Positions 16,077-25,139 of a stretch of DNA of 64,000 nucleotides are shown piece by piece. The stretch spans positions 37,787-101,786 of the forward strand of contig FR900459.1 of NCBI GenBank assembly GCA_000438175.1, written 5' to 3'. The notes under the pieces are model-generated. The model did not search any database. It worked only from the letters and a program-made list of their open reading frames with translations, and was not told where the DNA came from. This DNA is from Fusobacterium sp. CAG:439. Its GTDB lineage: Bacteria; Cyanobacteriota; Vampirovibrionia; Gastranaerophilales; Gastranaerophilaceae. How positions within the stretch are numbered: position 1 is the stretch's first letter; each line of letters starts with the position of its first letter. A program made the translations under genes and the position numbers.

Positions 16077-16508
16077 TTAAACCGCTTTTACTTCTTCAAA
16101 TTCATACTCTTCTTTTTTTCTGTCATAAGAAAGTTTATATTCTTTATTGGGTTCAGCCTCAACCTCTATTTTACAAGGATCATAGTAAGTTGTCACCCTT
16201 TTATGTAAAATACCGGGTCGTGACCAGTCGTAAGACACTTCAAGAATATTTTTACCGGGTAATAAATAAAATCCTGTATTTATAAGTTTCTCCTGATAAA
16301 TTAAAGGCTGTTCGCCATTAACACTAAGAACATTTAAATTTTCAACAATAATACCGATTTTATTTGCTTTTACGCTGACTTTAGCGGCCTGGGGATGTTC
16401 TTCTGTAAATTTTGCAAGTTTTGCATTATGTTTTGTATAACTAAAAATGTTAAATACAAGCGAAATTCCGCAAATTGCAAGTATAAATAAAATCCAAACA
16501 GTAGACAT
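16077..16508 (-). CDS. small membrane-anchored hypothetical protein, 143 aa
   Basis: One N-terminal transmembrane helix (about 3-23, VWILFILAICGISLVFNIF) is followed by a soluble beta-rich domain with GKNILEVSYDW, a pattern seen in extracytoplasmic beta-sandwich domains. The charged C-terminus is KKEEYEFEEVKAV. The family is not recognised. It lies 10 bases downstream of another small membrane protein gene, probably in the same operon. Confidence 0.6.
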   Translation of the reverse strand: MSTVWILFILAICGISLVFNIFSYTKHNAKLAKFTEEHPQAAKVSVKANKIGIIVENLNVLSVNGEQPLIYQEKLINTGFYLLPGKNILEVSYDWSRPGILHKRVTTYYDPCKIEVEAEPNKEYKLSYDRKKEEYEFEEVKAV

Positions 16509-16518
16509 TTAAACCTCC

Positions 16519-16992
16519 TTACTTTTTCACACTAACTTTTGTCACTACTTTTACCGGTTCTTCACTTCTCCCAACACCAAGAGCTTCAAGAAGCAAACAA
16601 TATTTATCAGGTCCGAGCATACTGCAATCAATAGTTTCCCGATTTCCACTCTGTTTATCAATTACCGTTAAATGACAGTCGCTGTCTGAACCGGTCGAAT
16701 CAACCGTGGTTTTTATATATGACTCGAACTCCACATTTGCAAGGCAAAAAGAATGCTTAAGCTTGCCGCCGGAATATACTTCCATAAAGCCTTCATCTTT
16801 AATAATAATTTTTATATTATCACTTACCAGAGTCGAATATATAAGATAAATCCCTATTAACGACGGAACTCCGTATACGATTAACGGATTTTTGAGAAAA
16901 TAAAATAGTATAAAAAATAAAAAAACAGCTCCTGCAATTGAATACAACACATGCTTTATCAGTGTAAAAATACTACCGGTAAATACTTTCAT
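16519..16992 (-). CDS. membrane protein with possible PH-like domain, 157 aa
   Basis: Two closely spaced hydrophobic helices (about 12-31 and 38-55) form a hairpin, followed by a beta-rich soluble domain starting DNIKIIIKDEGFMEVYSGGKLKHSF. This layout resembles bacterial PH-like (bPH/YdbT-type) proteins, but the match is by topology only. It is followed by the 16077 gene and preceded by lysC on the same strand. Confidence 0.5.
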   Translation of the reverse strand: MKVFTGSIFTLIKHVLYSIAGAVFLFFILFYFLKNPLIVYGVPSLIGIYLIYSTLVSDNIKIIIKDEGFMEVYSGGKLKHSFCLANVEFESYIKTTVDSTGSDSDCHLTVIDKQSGNRETIDCSMLGPDKYCLLLEALGVGRSEEPVKVVTKVSVKK

Positions 16993-17019
16993 TCTTAACC
17001 CCTTATATATAACTGTTTC

Positions 17020-18288
17020 TTATACGTTTGGCAAATCGCCTTTTACATCTGCAACTTCTGAACTTTCAAGTTCAAATACCGTATGTAATGCCCTTACTGC
17101 GCGCTGTGCCTGATCTTTATCTACAAGGCAGCTTATTTTAATTTCACTTGTAGAAATCATTCTAATATTAATGCCCTGTTCCGCAAGAGTTTCAAACATT
17201 GTTGAAGCAACCCCGGGTCTGTCAATCATTCCTGCACCTACAATTGAAACCTTAGCAATATTTTCATCAACCTGCACATCACCTGTTGCGCCGATTTCAG
17301 CTTTCAATGCTTCTAATGCTTCAACGGTTTTAGGCAAGTCGGAAGCGTCAACGGTAAATGCTATATCATTTGTATTGGAAACTTTTCTTGCATAAGACTG
17401 AATAATCATATCTACAGAGATATTTTCTTTTGCCAATTTACTGAATAATTTTGCAGCAACCCCCGGCTTATCGGGAACATCGCAGACAACAATTCTTGCC
17501 TGTGACAAGTCAGCCGCAACACCTGCTACCGGTTTGTAAATTTCCATTTTATCAACTCCTAATACTAAAGTACCTAAATTATCAAGCTTAAAGCTGCTTC
17601 TTACCCTCATAGGGACATTAAACTGTTTAGCGGTTTCAACACTTCTCGGATGAAGAACATTTGCACCTGCATGAGCAAGCTCAAGCATTTCCTCATAAGA
17701 TATTTCATCCAATCTTGAAGCATTCGGAACAACTCTCGGGTCTGTCGTGTAAACGCCTTCCACATCGGTATAAATATCGCATCTTTCGGCATTTAAAGCA
17801 GCCGCAAGGGCAACAGCCGAAGTGTCTGATCCGCCTCTGCCGAGTGTGGTAATCTCGCCGTCTTCCGTTACTCCCTGAAAACCTGCAACTACAATAATTT
17901 TACCCTGTCTGAGGTTTTCTTTCAGTTTATCTGTTTTAATATCAATAATTCTGGCTTTTGAGTGAATATTTTCAGTCATAATACCGATTTGCATGGCATT
18001 AAAACTTACGGCATCGTAGCCCTGTGCCTGAATTGCCATAGCAAGAAGCGCAATTGAAACTCCCTCGCCTGTTGATAAAAGCATATCCATTTCGCGGCCT
18101 GAAGGATTTGGGCTTAAGTCTTTCGCCATTTTAACGAGGTAATCCGTTGTATGTCCCATTGCAGATACAACAACAACTACGTCATTACCGTTTTCTTTTT
18201 CCCTAATCACAGTCTTAGCGACATTTTTGATTTTATCTGTATCAGCTACCGAAGTTCCGCCGAATTTTTGTACAATGATTTTTCTCAA
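17020..18288 (-). CDS. lysC: aspartate kinase
   Basis: Phosphorylates aspartate, the first step to lysine, threonine and methionine. The 422 residues have a kinase domain starting VQKFGGTSVAD (about 6-16) with TTLGRGGSDTSAVALAAAL (about 147-165), and two C-terminal ACT domains (about 265-420) that normally bind lysine or threonine. The monofunctional length is typical. The gene is two bases downstream of the TPR gene stop, so the two are likely one operon. Confidence 0.96.
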   Translation of the reverse strand: MRKIIVQKFGGTSVADTDKIKNVAKTVIREKENGNDVVVVVSAMGHTTDYLVKMAKDLSPNPSGREMDMLLSTGEGVSIALLAMAIQAQGYDAVSFNAMQIGIMTENIHSKARIIDIKTDKLKENLRQGKIIVVAGFQGVTEDGEITTLGRGGSDTSAVALAAALNAERCDIYTDVEGVYTTDPRVVPNASRLDEISYEEMLELAHAGANVLHPRSVETAKQFNVPMRVRSSFKLDNLGTLVLGVDKMEIYKPVAGVAADLSQARIVVCDVPDKPGVAAKLFSKLAKENISVDMIIQSYARKVSNTNDIAFTVDASDLPKTVEALEALKAEIGATGDVQVDENIAKVSIVGAGMIDRPGVASTMFETLAEQGINIRMISTSEIKISCLVDKDQAQRAVRALHTVFELESSEVADVKGDLPNV

Positions 18289-18290
18289 TT

Positions 18291-19784
18291 TTAATTTCTT
18301 TCCGGATTATTATGCAAAATTGCTGTCAATTCAGCTTTTTGCTCAGGGTATTCAAACAAATTCCTGTCAATATTTTCAATTTTCTCTGCTATAGAGAGTG
18401 TTTCTTTTACATTATATTCACAAAGGTTTTCTTTGACAAGTATGTAACTTACATAAAACATTAAATTTAACAATGCAGCATTGTTTTCATCGGCTTTCAG
18501 GGCTTTACGCAATTTCCTCTGAGCTTCGGGGAACTCGTTTCGGGAAACAAGGTATCTTGAATAATCAGTAAAAGCTGCAATATATTTGGGATTAAACAAT
18601 ATTGCGTTTTCGTAATAATCTTTAACCTTTGTATCATTATTTAATTTTTCATAGCATTTTGCCAGATAATATGAGTTTACGGCATCTTCATCATCTGATC
18701 TCAGCAATTCCAGAGCTTTATAAGTTTCGTCATTTTCATATGCAATAATACCAAGAGCCTGTTTTACAACTTTATTTTCGGGTTCTTTCTCCAATGCTTT
18801 TTCAAGCAGAGGTTTTGCTTCGTCAAGTTCTTTTCGTGCGGCGCAGCATAAGCCTAAATAGGAGTTTATTTCAACATTTTCGGCATCAAGTTCAAGAGCT
18901 TTCAAAAGTTTTGATTTTGCTTCATCATACTTTTCGAATTTTTCGAGAACTTTTCCCCACTCAAGGTACAATGCCGCATTTCTAAGATTTTTATCTTCAG
19001 CCGTTTGAAAATATTTAAGAGAATTTTCGCTATCAAACTTAAGCGCATAAAGCTGCCCCAGAAGAATATATGAAGGGAGCATATTTGAATTAAAATCAAG
19101 AGATTTATGCGCGTAGTGTATTGCGCTGTCATAATCTTTTTTCAAATACTTTAATCTCGCAAATTCAAATGTATTATTGGCATTCGGGCAGACATTGGCA
19201 AGGAATGTAAGTTTCATTTCCGCTTTATCATACATTTCAAGCTTAATTTCCATAACAGCACAAAGAAATACCGCCGAAAAATTATATTTATTATGCTTTG
19301 CAGCTTCGATGAACTTTTCATGCGCCTCGGCATATTTATGCTGCTTCATCAGAGCCATGCCCCAGCCCGTAAAAGTATCAGAGTTATTCGATTGAACTTT
19401 ATCGGAATTTTCAAATGATTTTACGGCATTTTCATACTTGCCGATCGATATTAAAGCAAAACCGAGCCTCTGCCATATATTTCTGTCCTGAGGGTTTAAA
19501 TCTGCAGAAGTCTGATAATTTTCAACGGACTTTTCAAAATCACCGAGTCTTTCATAAACAAGACCGAGATATTTATACACAAGTGCATCTTTCTGCGGAA
19601 GCTCAAGAGCTTTTAGAAGAATATCAAGTGCTTCTTCATATTTATTTTGTTCAATCAGCACCTTTGCACGGTTTACATAAGTCAGTGAAGGTAATGACTG
19701 AATTACTGTTTCAGCCTTAAATTTGTCAACAGAACTGTTTAAGCTTTTTACTTTATCAATAATATTTTTTAACCAATCAGACAA
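18291..19784 (-). CDS. tetratricopeptide repeat protein, 497 aa
   Basis: At least ten tandem 34-residue TPR units, for example ALVYKYLGLVYERLGDFEKSVENYQ and AENVEINSYLGLCCAARKELDEAKPLL, run from about residue 35 to 460. There is no signal peptide or membrane helix, so it is probably a cytoplasmic scaffold. The partner is unknown. The start overlaps the 3' end of the KdsC-like gene by 16 bases and the stop is two bases from lysC. Confidence 0.85.
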   Translation of the reverse strand: MSDWLKNIIDKVKSLNSSVDKFKAETVIQSLPSLTYVNRAKVLIEQNKYEEALDILLKALELPQKDALVYKYLGLVYERLGDFEKSVENYQTSADLNPQDRNIWQRLGFALISIGKYENAVKSFENSDKVQSNNSDTFTGWGMALMKQHKYAEAHEKFIEAAKHNKYNFSAVFLCAVMEIKLEMYDKAEMKLTFLANVCPNANNTFEFARLKYLKKDYDSAIHYAHKSLDFNSNMLPSYILLGQLYALKFDSENSLKYFQTAEDKNLRNAALYLEWGKVLEKFEKYDEAKSKLLKALELDAENVEINSYLGLCCAARKELDEAKPLLEKALEKEPENKVVKQALGIIAYENDETYKALELLRSDDEDAVNSYYLAKCYEKLNNDTKVKDYYENAILFNPKYIAAFTDYSRYLVSRNEFPEAQRKLRKALKADENNAALLNLMFYVSYILVKENLCEYNVKETLSIAEKIENIDRNLFEYPEQKAELTAILHNNPERN

Positions 19785-20251
19785 TCCGCCACCTCTCTAA
19801 ACGCACCGTTACCTGCTTCATTTTCGGTAACCTGAATACCTTCAACATCCTTAACTTTTTGCACTGAATGCGGAACGGTAATTTTATATTTTGCAAAATT
19901 CAGGCATTCGATGTCATTTATATCATCGCCTATATACAAGAATTCTTCTTTGGAAAGATTATATTTCTTTACAATATCTGTGAGGACATCAATTTTAATT
20001 CTTATGTTTTGATGAATTTCTTCAATTTGAAATTTTTTTGCCAGAATTTCAATTGCCGCATTTTTTTCGCCTGAGATAATTCCGATCATATAATCATTTT
20101 TTTTCAAGATAGAAAAAGCCATAACATCTTTAAAATTAAGCTTTCTGCACGTAGAAAAATCATCGTTAATATAAACACAGTTATCGGTAACAACTCCGTC
20201 AAAATCGGTTATGACCATTTTAATAGTTTCTGGTAATTTTAACTTTCCCAT
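19769..20251 (-). CDS. HAD-family phosphatase, KdsC-like
   Basis: Likely a 3-deoxy-sugar-acid-8-phosphate phosphatase or related HAD enzyme. The HAD motifs are ITDFDGVVTD (nucleophile Asp), IGIISGE (motif II) and YIGDDINDIECL (motif IV). Compact C0-type proteins of about 160-180 residues like this one form tetramers. I chose ATG 20251 behind AAGGGG rather than upstream in-frame starts, which would lie in the divergent promoter region. No other KDO genes are nearby, so the substrate is uncertain. Confidence 0.75.
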   Translation of the reverse strand: MGKLKLPETIKMVITDFDGVVTDNCVYINDDFSTCRKLNFKDVMAFSILKKNDYMIGIISGEKNAAIEILAKKFQIEEIHQNIRIKIDVLTDIVKKYNLSKEEFLYIGDDINDIECLNFAKYKITVPHSVQKVKDVEGIQVTENEAGNGAFREVADCLIG

Positions 20252-20305
20252 ATACAAAACGCCCCTTATCTGGTATAATTTTACCATAAAGAGAGGTAAA
20301 AACAA

Positions 20306-21577
20306 ATGCTCTGGTATTTATTGAATTTAAGCATCATTATTGTATTCGTTATTCTGTTTCTGATAGCAAGGCAGACAAACAAGAGATGGTCTAAAATAAA
20401 CGATTATTTAGGCATGGTTACAAACACGGTAAATTCCGTAAGATACGGTAATTTATCCACTAAAATAGAAGAGATTAATCATCCGACATATCAGAATGTA
20501 ACCGACAGTATTAACAGAATGGTGGAAACACTTAATGACCGTGAAAAAATGATTGTGGAATATCAGACAGAGCTTATGCGTCAGAATAAACTGCTTGAAT
20601 CTGTTATCAATTCGCTTTCGGACGGTATTTTGATAATTAACGACAAGCATAATATACTTCGTGTAACCCCGCAGGTCAGCGAATGGTTCGGAACAAAAGG
20701 ACAGGAAATTGTCGGAACAAATATTTTTGATTATATTCAAATAAGTGATGACACACCGATTGAGAGATTAAAAAATAAAGACGTTTTTGTCAAACACACC
20801 CCCACTAATAATTTTGTAATGCACACAATAAAATTATCTCTCGACGATGACAAAAAACGTTATGTAATTCTTATAAAAGATGTTACGACAGAAAGAGAAA
20901 TTGAAACATTAAAAGAAGACTTTGTTGCAACACTTACACACGACTTAAAAGTTCCAATCGTTGCGGAATCTAATATTATAAACTTTCTTTTGAACGGAAC
21001 ATTCGGAGAAATAACCGAAAAACAGCAGGTTGCGTTATTAAATATGAAAAAATCAAATGAAGAACTTGTAGACCTGGTGCAAATAATTCTTGAAACATAC
21101 AAGATAAAAGAAACAGGTATTAAACTTCTTAAAGAAAATATAATGCTTAATAAATTTATTTCTGAAATAGTTGAAAGTACGCAGCCCATCGCGAATAATT
21201 CAGGAATAACAATTTATTTTACTCCATCAAGAGATATTAAAGTAACAGCCGATTCCATGCAGCTTGAAAGAGTTATTAAAAACCTAATCTCAAATGCAAT
21301 ATCTCACAGCAACACAAAAGACAGAATAGATATTACTACAGGAGAAATTCCCGGATATATAACAATATCTGTCATAGATTACGGTCAGGGTATTCCGGCA
21401 AAAGAATTAAAACTTATTTTTAACAAGTATTATTCCGCCGCGAAAAAATTCAGAAAAATAGGCACAGGCTTAGGTTTATATCTGTCGCAGCAGATTATCA
21501 AATCCCACGGCGGTGAAATTACCGTTCAAAGCGAAGAAAACGTGAAAACAGAATTTTGTATAAAACTCCCTTTGTAA
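20306..21577 (+). CDS. PAS-containing sensor histidine kinase (orphan)
   Basis: Membrane sensor that autophosphorylates a histidine. The 423 residues have an N-terminal transmembrane helix (about 3-23), a linker, a PAS domain (about 95-200), a HisKA domain with the phospho-acceptor in TLTHDLKVP (about 210-218), and an ATPase domain with NLISNAISHS (N box), DYGQGIP (G1) and GTGLGLYLSQQII (G2). No response regulator gene is adjacent. GAGAGG lies before the ATG and a TATAAT box at about 20274. The next gene downstream is a prepilin. Confidence 0.9.
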   Translation: MLWYLLNLSIIIVFVILFLIARQTNKRWSKINDYLGMVTNTVNSVRYGNLSTKIEEINHPTYQNVTDSINRMVETLNDREKMIVEYQTELMRQNKLLESVINSLSDGILIINDKHNILRVTPQVSEWFGTKGQEIVGTNIFDYIQISDDTPIERLKNKDVFVKHTPTNNFVMHTIKLSLDDDKKRYVILIKDVTTEREIETLKEDFVATLTHDLKVPIVAESNIINFLLNGTFGEITEKQQVALLNMKKSNEELVDLVQIILETYKIKETGIKLLKENIMLNKFISEIVESTQPIANNSGITIYFTPSRDIKVTADSMQLERVIKNLISNAISHSNTKDRIDITTGEIPGYITISVIDYGQGIPAKELKLIFNKYYSAAKKFRKIGTGLGLYLSQQIIKSHGGEITVQSEENVKTEFCIKLPL

Positions 21578-21636
21578 GTCCATATTGACAAACATCTAAA
21601 AATAGTAAATAATAAAAAAGACAGGAGGCAGAAACT

Positions 21637-22457
21637 ATGAATATAACAGCATTAAGAGTTGCCCCCCCCCCGAAAAAACGTTAATAAATAAGGGGTTAAA
21701 GGGGTTCACATTAGCGGAAGTATTAATTACATTAGGGATTATCGGTGTGGTTGCATCAATGACTTTACCGTCGTTAATCCAAAATTATAAAGAAAAGGAG
21801 TACACGGCAAAGCTGAAGAAATTTAACAGCCTTATAAATCAGGCAATGATGATGGCAACAACTCAAGAAGGTCCGATTGAAGATTGGGGATTAACGAAAT
21901 TTTCTTCAAGTGAGGGTATGACAGATGAAGAAATAGAACAAGCTAACGCTTCAAGAAACCTGTTTGCCGAAAAAGTAAAAAAATATCTCAAAATAATTCA
22001 ATACTGTCCTTATGGTGATTCGTGCCAAAGCCAAGTTGAAAGCCGGCTCCGTTATTCTTTAGACGGAACACAGTTCTCATATTTTAAACCCTATCTTATA
22101 CTGGCTGATGGTACAGATATTGCAGGAATAACCATTTTATCTCCGAAATGTGACTTAAATTTAGGTCATTCAATTCCTCTTCAAAATGTTTGCGGTGAAA
22201 TGTTTGTAGATCTCAACGGGAAAAAGGGACCGAATGCTACAGGTAAAGATGTATTTATATTTTACTATACAAAATACGGAGTTATACCTGTTGGCACGGC
22301 AGAAGAAACCAATGCAACATTTGACAAATTATGTAATCTGAAAGTTAAGAACAGAACAAACGGATATGGATGTGCGGCATGGGTGCTTTATAACGAGAAT
22401 ATGGATTATCTGCATTGTAACGATTTATCCTGGGGAGGTAAAACAAAATGCAAATAA
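21637..22457 (+). CDS. type IV prepilin-like protein, start out of frame at C10 tract
   Basis: GGAGGC precedes ATG 21637, which reads MNITALRVA and then enters ten Cs (21662-21671). As written, the frame ends at TAA soon after. With one extra C it continues as prolines, then EKTLINKGLKG and FTLAEVLITLGIIGVVASM (821 nt plus 1 is divisible by 3). The globular domain has cysteine pairs and a VDLNGKKGPNATGKDVF segment. Unlike the other prepilins, the tract is C on the coding strand. A GTG at 21747 is too late to include the processing site. Confidence 0.75.
21662..21671. repeat. C10 homopolymer, tract 2
   Basis: Ten Cs within codons 9-12 of the prepilin at 21637. The length puts the SD-linked ATG out of frame with the pilin domain; eleven or eight would restore it. 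Confidence 0.95.
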
Positions 22458-22465
22458 TTTTATAG

Positions 22466-22471
22466 TATAAT
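22466..22471 (+). promoter_or_regulatory. -10 box of probable leaderless comF mRNA
   Basis: TATAAT followed by TCAGTT and then ATG 22478. There is no Shine-Dalgarno, and the -35 is weak. Confidence 0.5.
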
Positions 22472-22477
22472 TCAGTT

Positions 22478-23125
22478 ATGCATCAACAATTAATAAGCTT
22501 GCTGGATTGGATATACAAGAAGAAATGCTACTTTTGCAAAAGTTCAAAAGAAGCTGTTAAAATGTGTTCTAAATGTTACGAGCAAATGGAGTTTCTGCCT
22601 GTAAAAATCAACCGCGTAATTGACGGTAAAAAAATTTATTGCGCAGGAGTTTATTCAAAAAATCTTCAAAAACTTATCAGAGGCTTAAAATACCATAATC
22701 AAAGAGATTTAGCCTATTATCTGGCTAAATTTATGGCTGAATATTTTTCAAAAATAACAGACAAAGATATTTTTGAAGTTGTCCCTGTTCCGATTTTTCC
22801 TAAACGCGAAAAAAAAAGAAAATACAATCACATGAATTTAGTCGGTGAAGAATTTTGCAGGCTAACATCAAACACTCTTAATACTTCGTTAATTAAAAGA
22901 GTTAAAGATACTAAGCCGCAATACAAATTAAAAAGAGATGAACGGGTAAAAAATCTTTCTAATGCATTTGAAGTCAATAAGACATATTACACAGGAAAAA
23001 CAGTTCTTCTTATCGACGACATCTGCACTACAGGCTCAACCTTTGAGGAAATGATAAGAGAGTTGAAAAGAAACGGTATAGATGATATTATCTGTTTTGC
23101 GGCTACAACTCCATTTGAAGAATAA
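22478..23125 (+). CDS. comF: ComF-family phosphoribosyltransferase-like protein
   Basis: Cytosolic competence protein linked to processing of incoming single-stranded DNA. The 215 residues have an N-terminal zinc-binding part (CYFCKSSKEAVKMCSKCY, about 17-34), the family segments VVPVPIFPKREKKRKYNH and PQYKLKRDERVKN, and the PRPP-binding loop VLLIDDICTTGST (about 175-187). It begins 20 bases after a prepilin gene, which fits a role in type IV pilus-driven DNA uptake. -10 TATAAT lies six bases before the ATG. Confidence 0.92.
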   Translation: MHQQLISLLDWIYKKKCYFCKSSKEAVKMCSKCYEQMEFLPVKINRVIDGKKIYCAGVYSKNLQKLIRGLKYHNQRDLAYYLAKFMAEYFSKITDKDIFEVVPVPIFPKREKKRKYNHMNLVGEEFCRLTSNTLNTSLIKRVKDTKPQYKLKRDERVKNLSNAFEVNKTYYTGKTVLLIDDICTTGSTFEEMIRELKRNGIDDIICFAATTPFEE

Positions 23126-23128
23126 AAA

Positions 23129-23458
23129 ATGATACTTAACGAATTTTCAAAATATTTACAAACAAGAAATGAGGATATTACCTCGGGTTCCACAACCGGA
23201 ACAAAAATTCTTTGTGACTGGATTAAAATTGTAATTAACAAAAATCCTAAAAATCACGTTGATAAAATTGTTCACAAAGAAATTATGCTGGCCGAAAATA
23301 AATCGGGAGATTTTTTAATCGCAGGCAAATCTGAAAGCGGAAGAATACTTGTTAAAGCCTTATACAATTACGCATTGAGCTATGAGCATTATATAATGAG
23401 CAAATGGTTGGTAGATAAAAAGCCGCATGATTTTCATAATAAGAAAAAAGAGCCGTAA
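23129..23458 (+). CDS. hypothetical protein, 109 aa
   Basis: Unrecognised. Starts three bases after comF, so it is probably cotranscribed. The product is polar and basic with a central DWIKIVINKNPKNHVDKIVHKEIMLA segment and no membrane helix. It ends in a bidirectional terminator shared with a convergent prepilin. Confidence 0.6.
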   Translation: MILNEFSKYLQTRNEDITSGSTTGTKILCDWIKIVINKNPKNHVDKIVHKEIMLAENKSGDFLIAGKSESGRILVKALYNYALSYEHYIMSKWLVDKKPHDFHNKKKEP

Positions 23459-23470
23459 AAGCTCTTTTTT
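23444..23470. terminator. bidirectional terminator, 109-aa gene / prepilin
   Basis: AAAAAAGAGC pairs with GCTCTTTTTT around a 7-base loop. Confidence 0.8.
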
Positions 23471-24146
23471 TAATATGTCATTTCCCAGTTGTCATTCAGA
23501 ATATCTCCGAAAGGTTTCCAGTTACCGGAAGCACTATTTCTTTGTTCTTCCGTAAAAGGAGGTGTTGGGGTATCAGAAATTTCTGTATCAATAATTCCAT
23601 TGTTATAAAGAGCCATAAAAAACATATCACGACCTAAAATATTAGGACCTTTCTGCCCATTAGTATCAACCATAATATTAATAACTTTGTCGTTTACCTT
23701 ATTATATAAGGCTCTTATTGATGCCCCGCTTGCCAGCACATAAGAATTAACATTCACCGTATGACCGCTCACAACATTACCGTCTATGGTTTTGTATTGT
23801 TCCGCAAAACACGGTGTTAACTGCTTTTCACATTTTTGCACAATTCTAAAATACTTTGTGACAAATTCATTAGCTTTGCTTTGAGAATTTATACCCGCTT
23901 CTGAAAGATTTAGTGCATTACTGTCAGTCATATATTGTAATGCCATCTGTTGTACTTCATTATAAACTTTATGTAGTTGAGTTACATAAGTCTTTTTTTG
24001 ATGATTTTGCATTAAAGAAGGCACTGTCATTGCGGAGACAACACCTATAATCCCAAGTGTTACTAACACTTCTGCCAGTGTAAACGCGTGAGAAGAAGCT
24101 AAGAAACGCCCCCCCCCCGACATTTAAATAATCTAAAAAATTTCAT
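23470..24146 (-). CDS. type IV prepilin-like protein, start out of frame at G10 tract
   Basis: AAAGGAG lies 6 bases before ATG 24146. The frame MKFFRLFKCR enters G10 (24109-24118) and as written meets TAG two codons later. With one extra G it reads on as GGGRFLASSHA then FTLAEVLVTLGIIGVVSAM (677 nt plus 1 is divisible by 3; 225 residues). At n=10 only an internal ATG at 24123, lacking an SD, gives the full frame. The body has LVDTNGQKGPNILGRD-like sequence and ends NDNWEMTY. The promoter is TTGATA-17-TATAAT. The 5' 204 bp are nearly identical to the gene at 43106. Confidence 0.78.
24109..24118. repeat. C10/G10 homopolymer, tract 3
   Basis: Ten Gs on the coding strand in the leader of the prepilin at 23470-24146, followed by CGTTTCTTAGCTTCTTCT. 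The same downstream sequence follows tracts 4 and 5. Confidence 0.95.
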
Positions 24147-24278
24147 AAATAGCTCCTTTCATTTTCCTTTATTATAACAAATTTTCAAAATTTTATCAAT
24201 ATATTACCCTGTAGGTGAATTTCTTTTTAATTTTTTGGTTCATAAAATATTTATAAATTGAAGAGGAGTTATGATTAT

Positions 24279-25136
24279 ATGAAAAATACTATTTTCCAAA
24301 CACCCGTATGCCAATTAAAAGAATTAAACAATCTCTTTATAGAATTAACCGAGAAAAATTGCAACCAACATTGCAGACATTGCTATATTGATTTTCCGCT
24401 CAGCAAAAGTGTTAAAGACTTTATATCTTTTGATGCCGTTAAAGAAGCTCTTGCAGATACGAAAAAAGAACATATTGAATGCATATATCTTACAGGTGCA
24501 GAACCTATGACGCATCCTGATTTTAACGCCATATTAAGAGCCTGTTTAAAACGTTCAAACGTGTGTATTTTTACAAACGGAACATTCATTAACGAAAAGA
24601 AAGTCAGATTTTTAAAACGGGTTGAAGAAGAAAGTTCATATGAAATTATTTTTAAACTAAGCATAGACCACTATGATGAAGTAAAAAATGATGATATTAG
24701 AGGCAGAGGTGCATACAGGCAAACAGTACATGCAGTAAAAAGTCTTGTCAAATACGGATTTAATCCGATTTTATGCATAACAAACTACTATAATGAAGAC
24801 AAAAATGTTTTAATAAACGAATTCAAAAAAGTATGTTTAAAAGCGGGTTTCGAAGCCAAAGACAATAATTTTACAATAAATTTATACCACGATAAAACTA
24901 AACAATCAGAAGATTTTCCGGAATTGTCATGGGACAGTCTTGATTGCGAATACGGCAGAATATTAACGGCTAAAGGAATATACAGTTGTCCTTTCCTTGC
25001 AAATGATCACCGCGGAAGGTGCGGTTCGGATTTTAAAGACTATGCCAAACATAACACTCTTGAAACTTCATTTTGTACAACATGTATAAGAAATAAAGAA
25101 AGGTTGTTTGGCATAGACTACAAATTATTTCAATAA
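24279..25136 (+). CDS. radical SAM protein with C-terminal cysteine cluster
   Basis: Uses a 4Fe-4S cluster and S-adenosylmethionine for radical chemistry. CNQHCRHCY (about 28-36) is the CxxxCxxC motif, followed by YLTGAEPMTHPDF (the GGEP-like motif) and IFTNGTFI. The C-terminus has Cys in CEYGR, CPFLANDHRGRCG and FCTTC, resembling an auxiliary SPASM-type cluster. ATG 24279 follows GAGGAG; an upstream in-frame TTG overlaps this SD. The substrate is unknown, and no obvious peptide precursor is adjacent. Confidence 0.85.
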   Translation: MKNTIFQTPVCQLKELNNLFIELTEKNCNQHCRHCYIDFPLSKSVKDFISFDAVKEALADTKKEHIECIYLTGAEPMTHPDFNAILRACLKRSNVCIFTNGTFINEKKVRFLKRVEEESSYEIIFKLSIDHYDEVKNDDIRGRGAYRQTVHAVKSLVKYGFNPILCITNYYNEDKNVLINEFKKVCLKAGFEAKDNNFTINLYHDKTKQSEDFPELSWDSLDCEYGRILTAKGIYSCPFLANDHRGRCGSDFKDYAKHNTLETSFCTTCIRNKERLFGIDYKLFQ

Positions 25137-25139
25137 AGT

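Noticed and set aside
21747..22457. Prepilin starting at GTG 21747
   Set aside because: This start lies inside the conserved N-terminal helix and would remove the prepilin cleavage site. The SD-linked ATG at 21637 fits better, despite the frameshift.
24258..24278. TTG start of the radical SAM gene at 24258
   Set aside because: The TTG overlaps the GAGGAG ribosome-binding site that serves ATG 24279.
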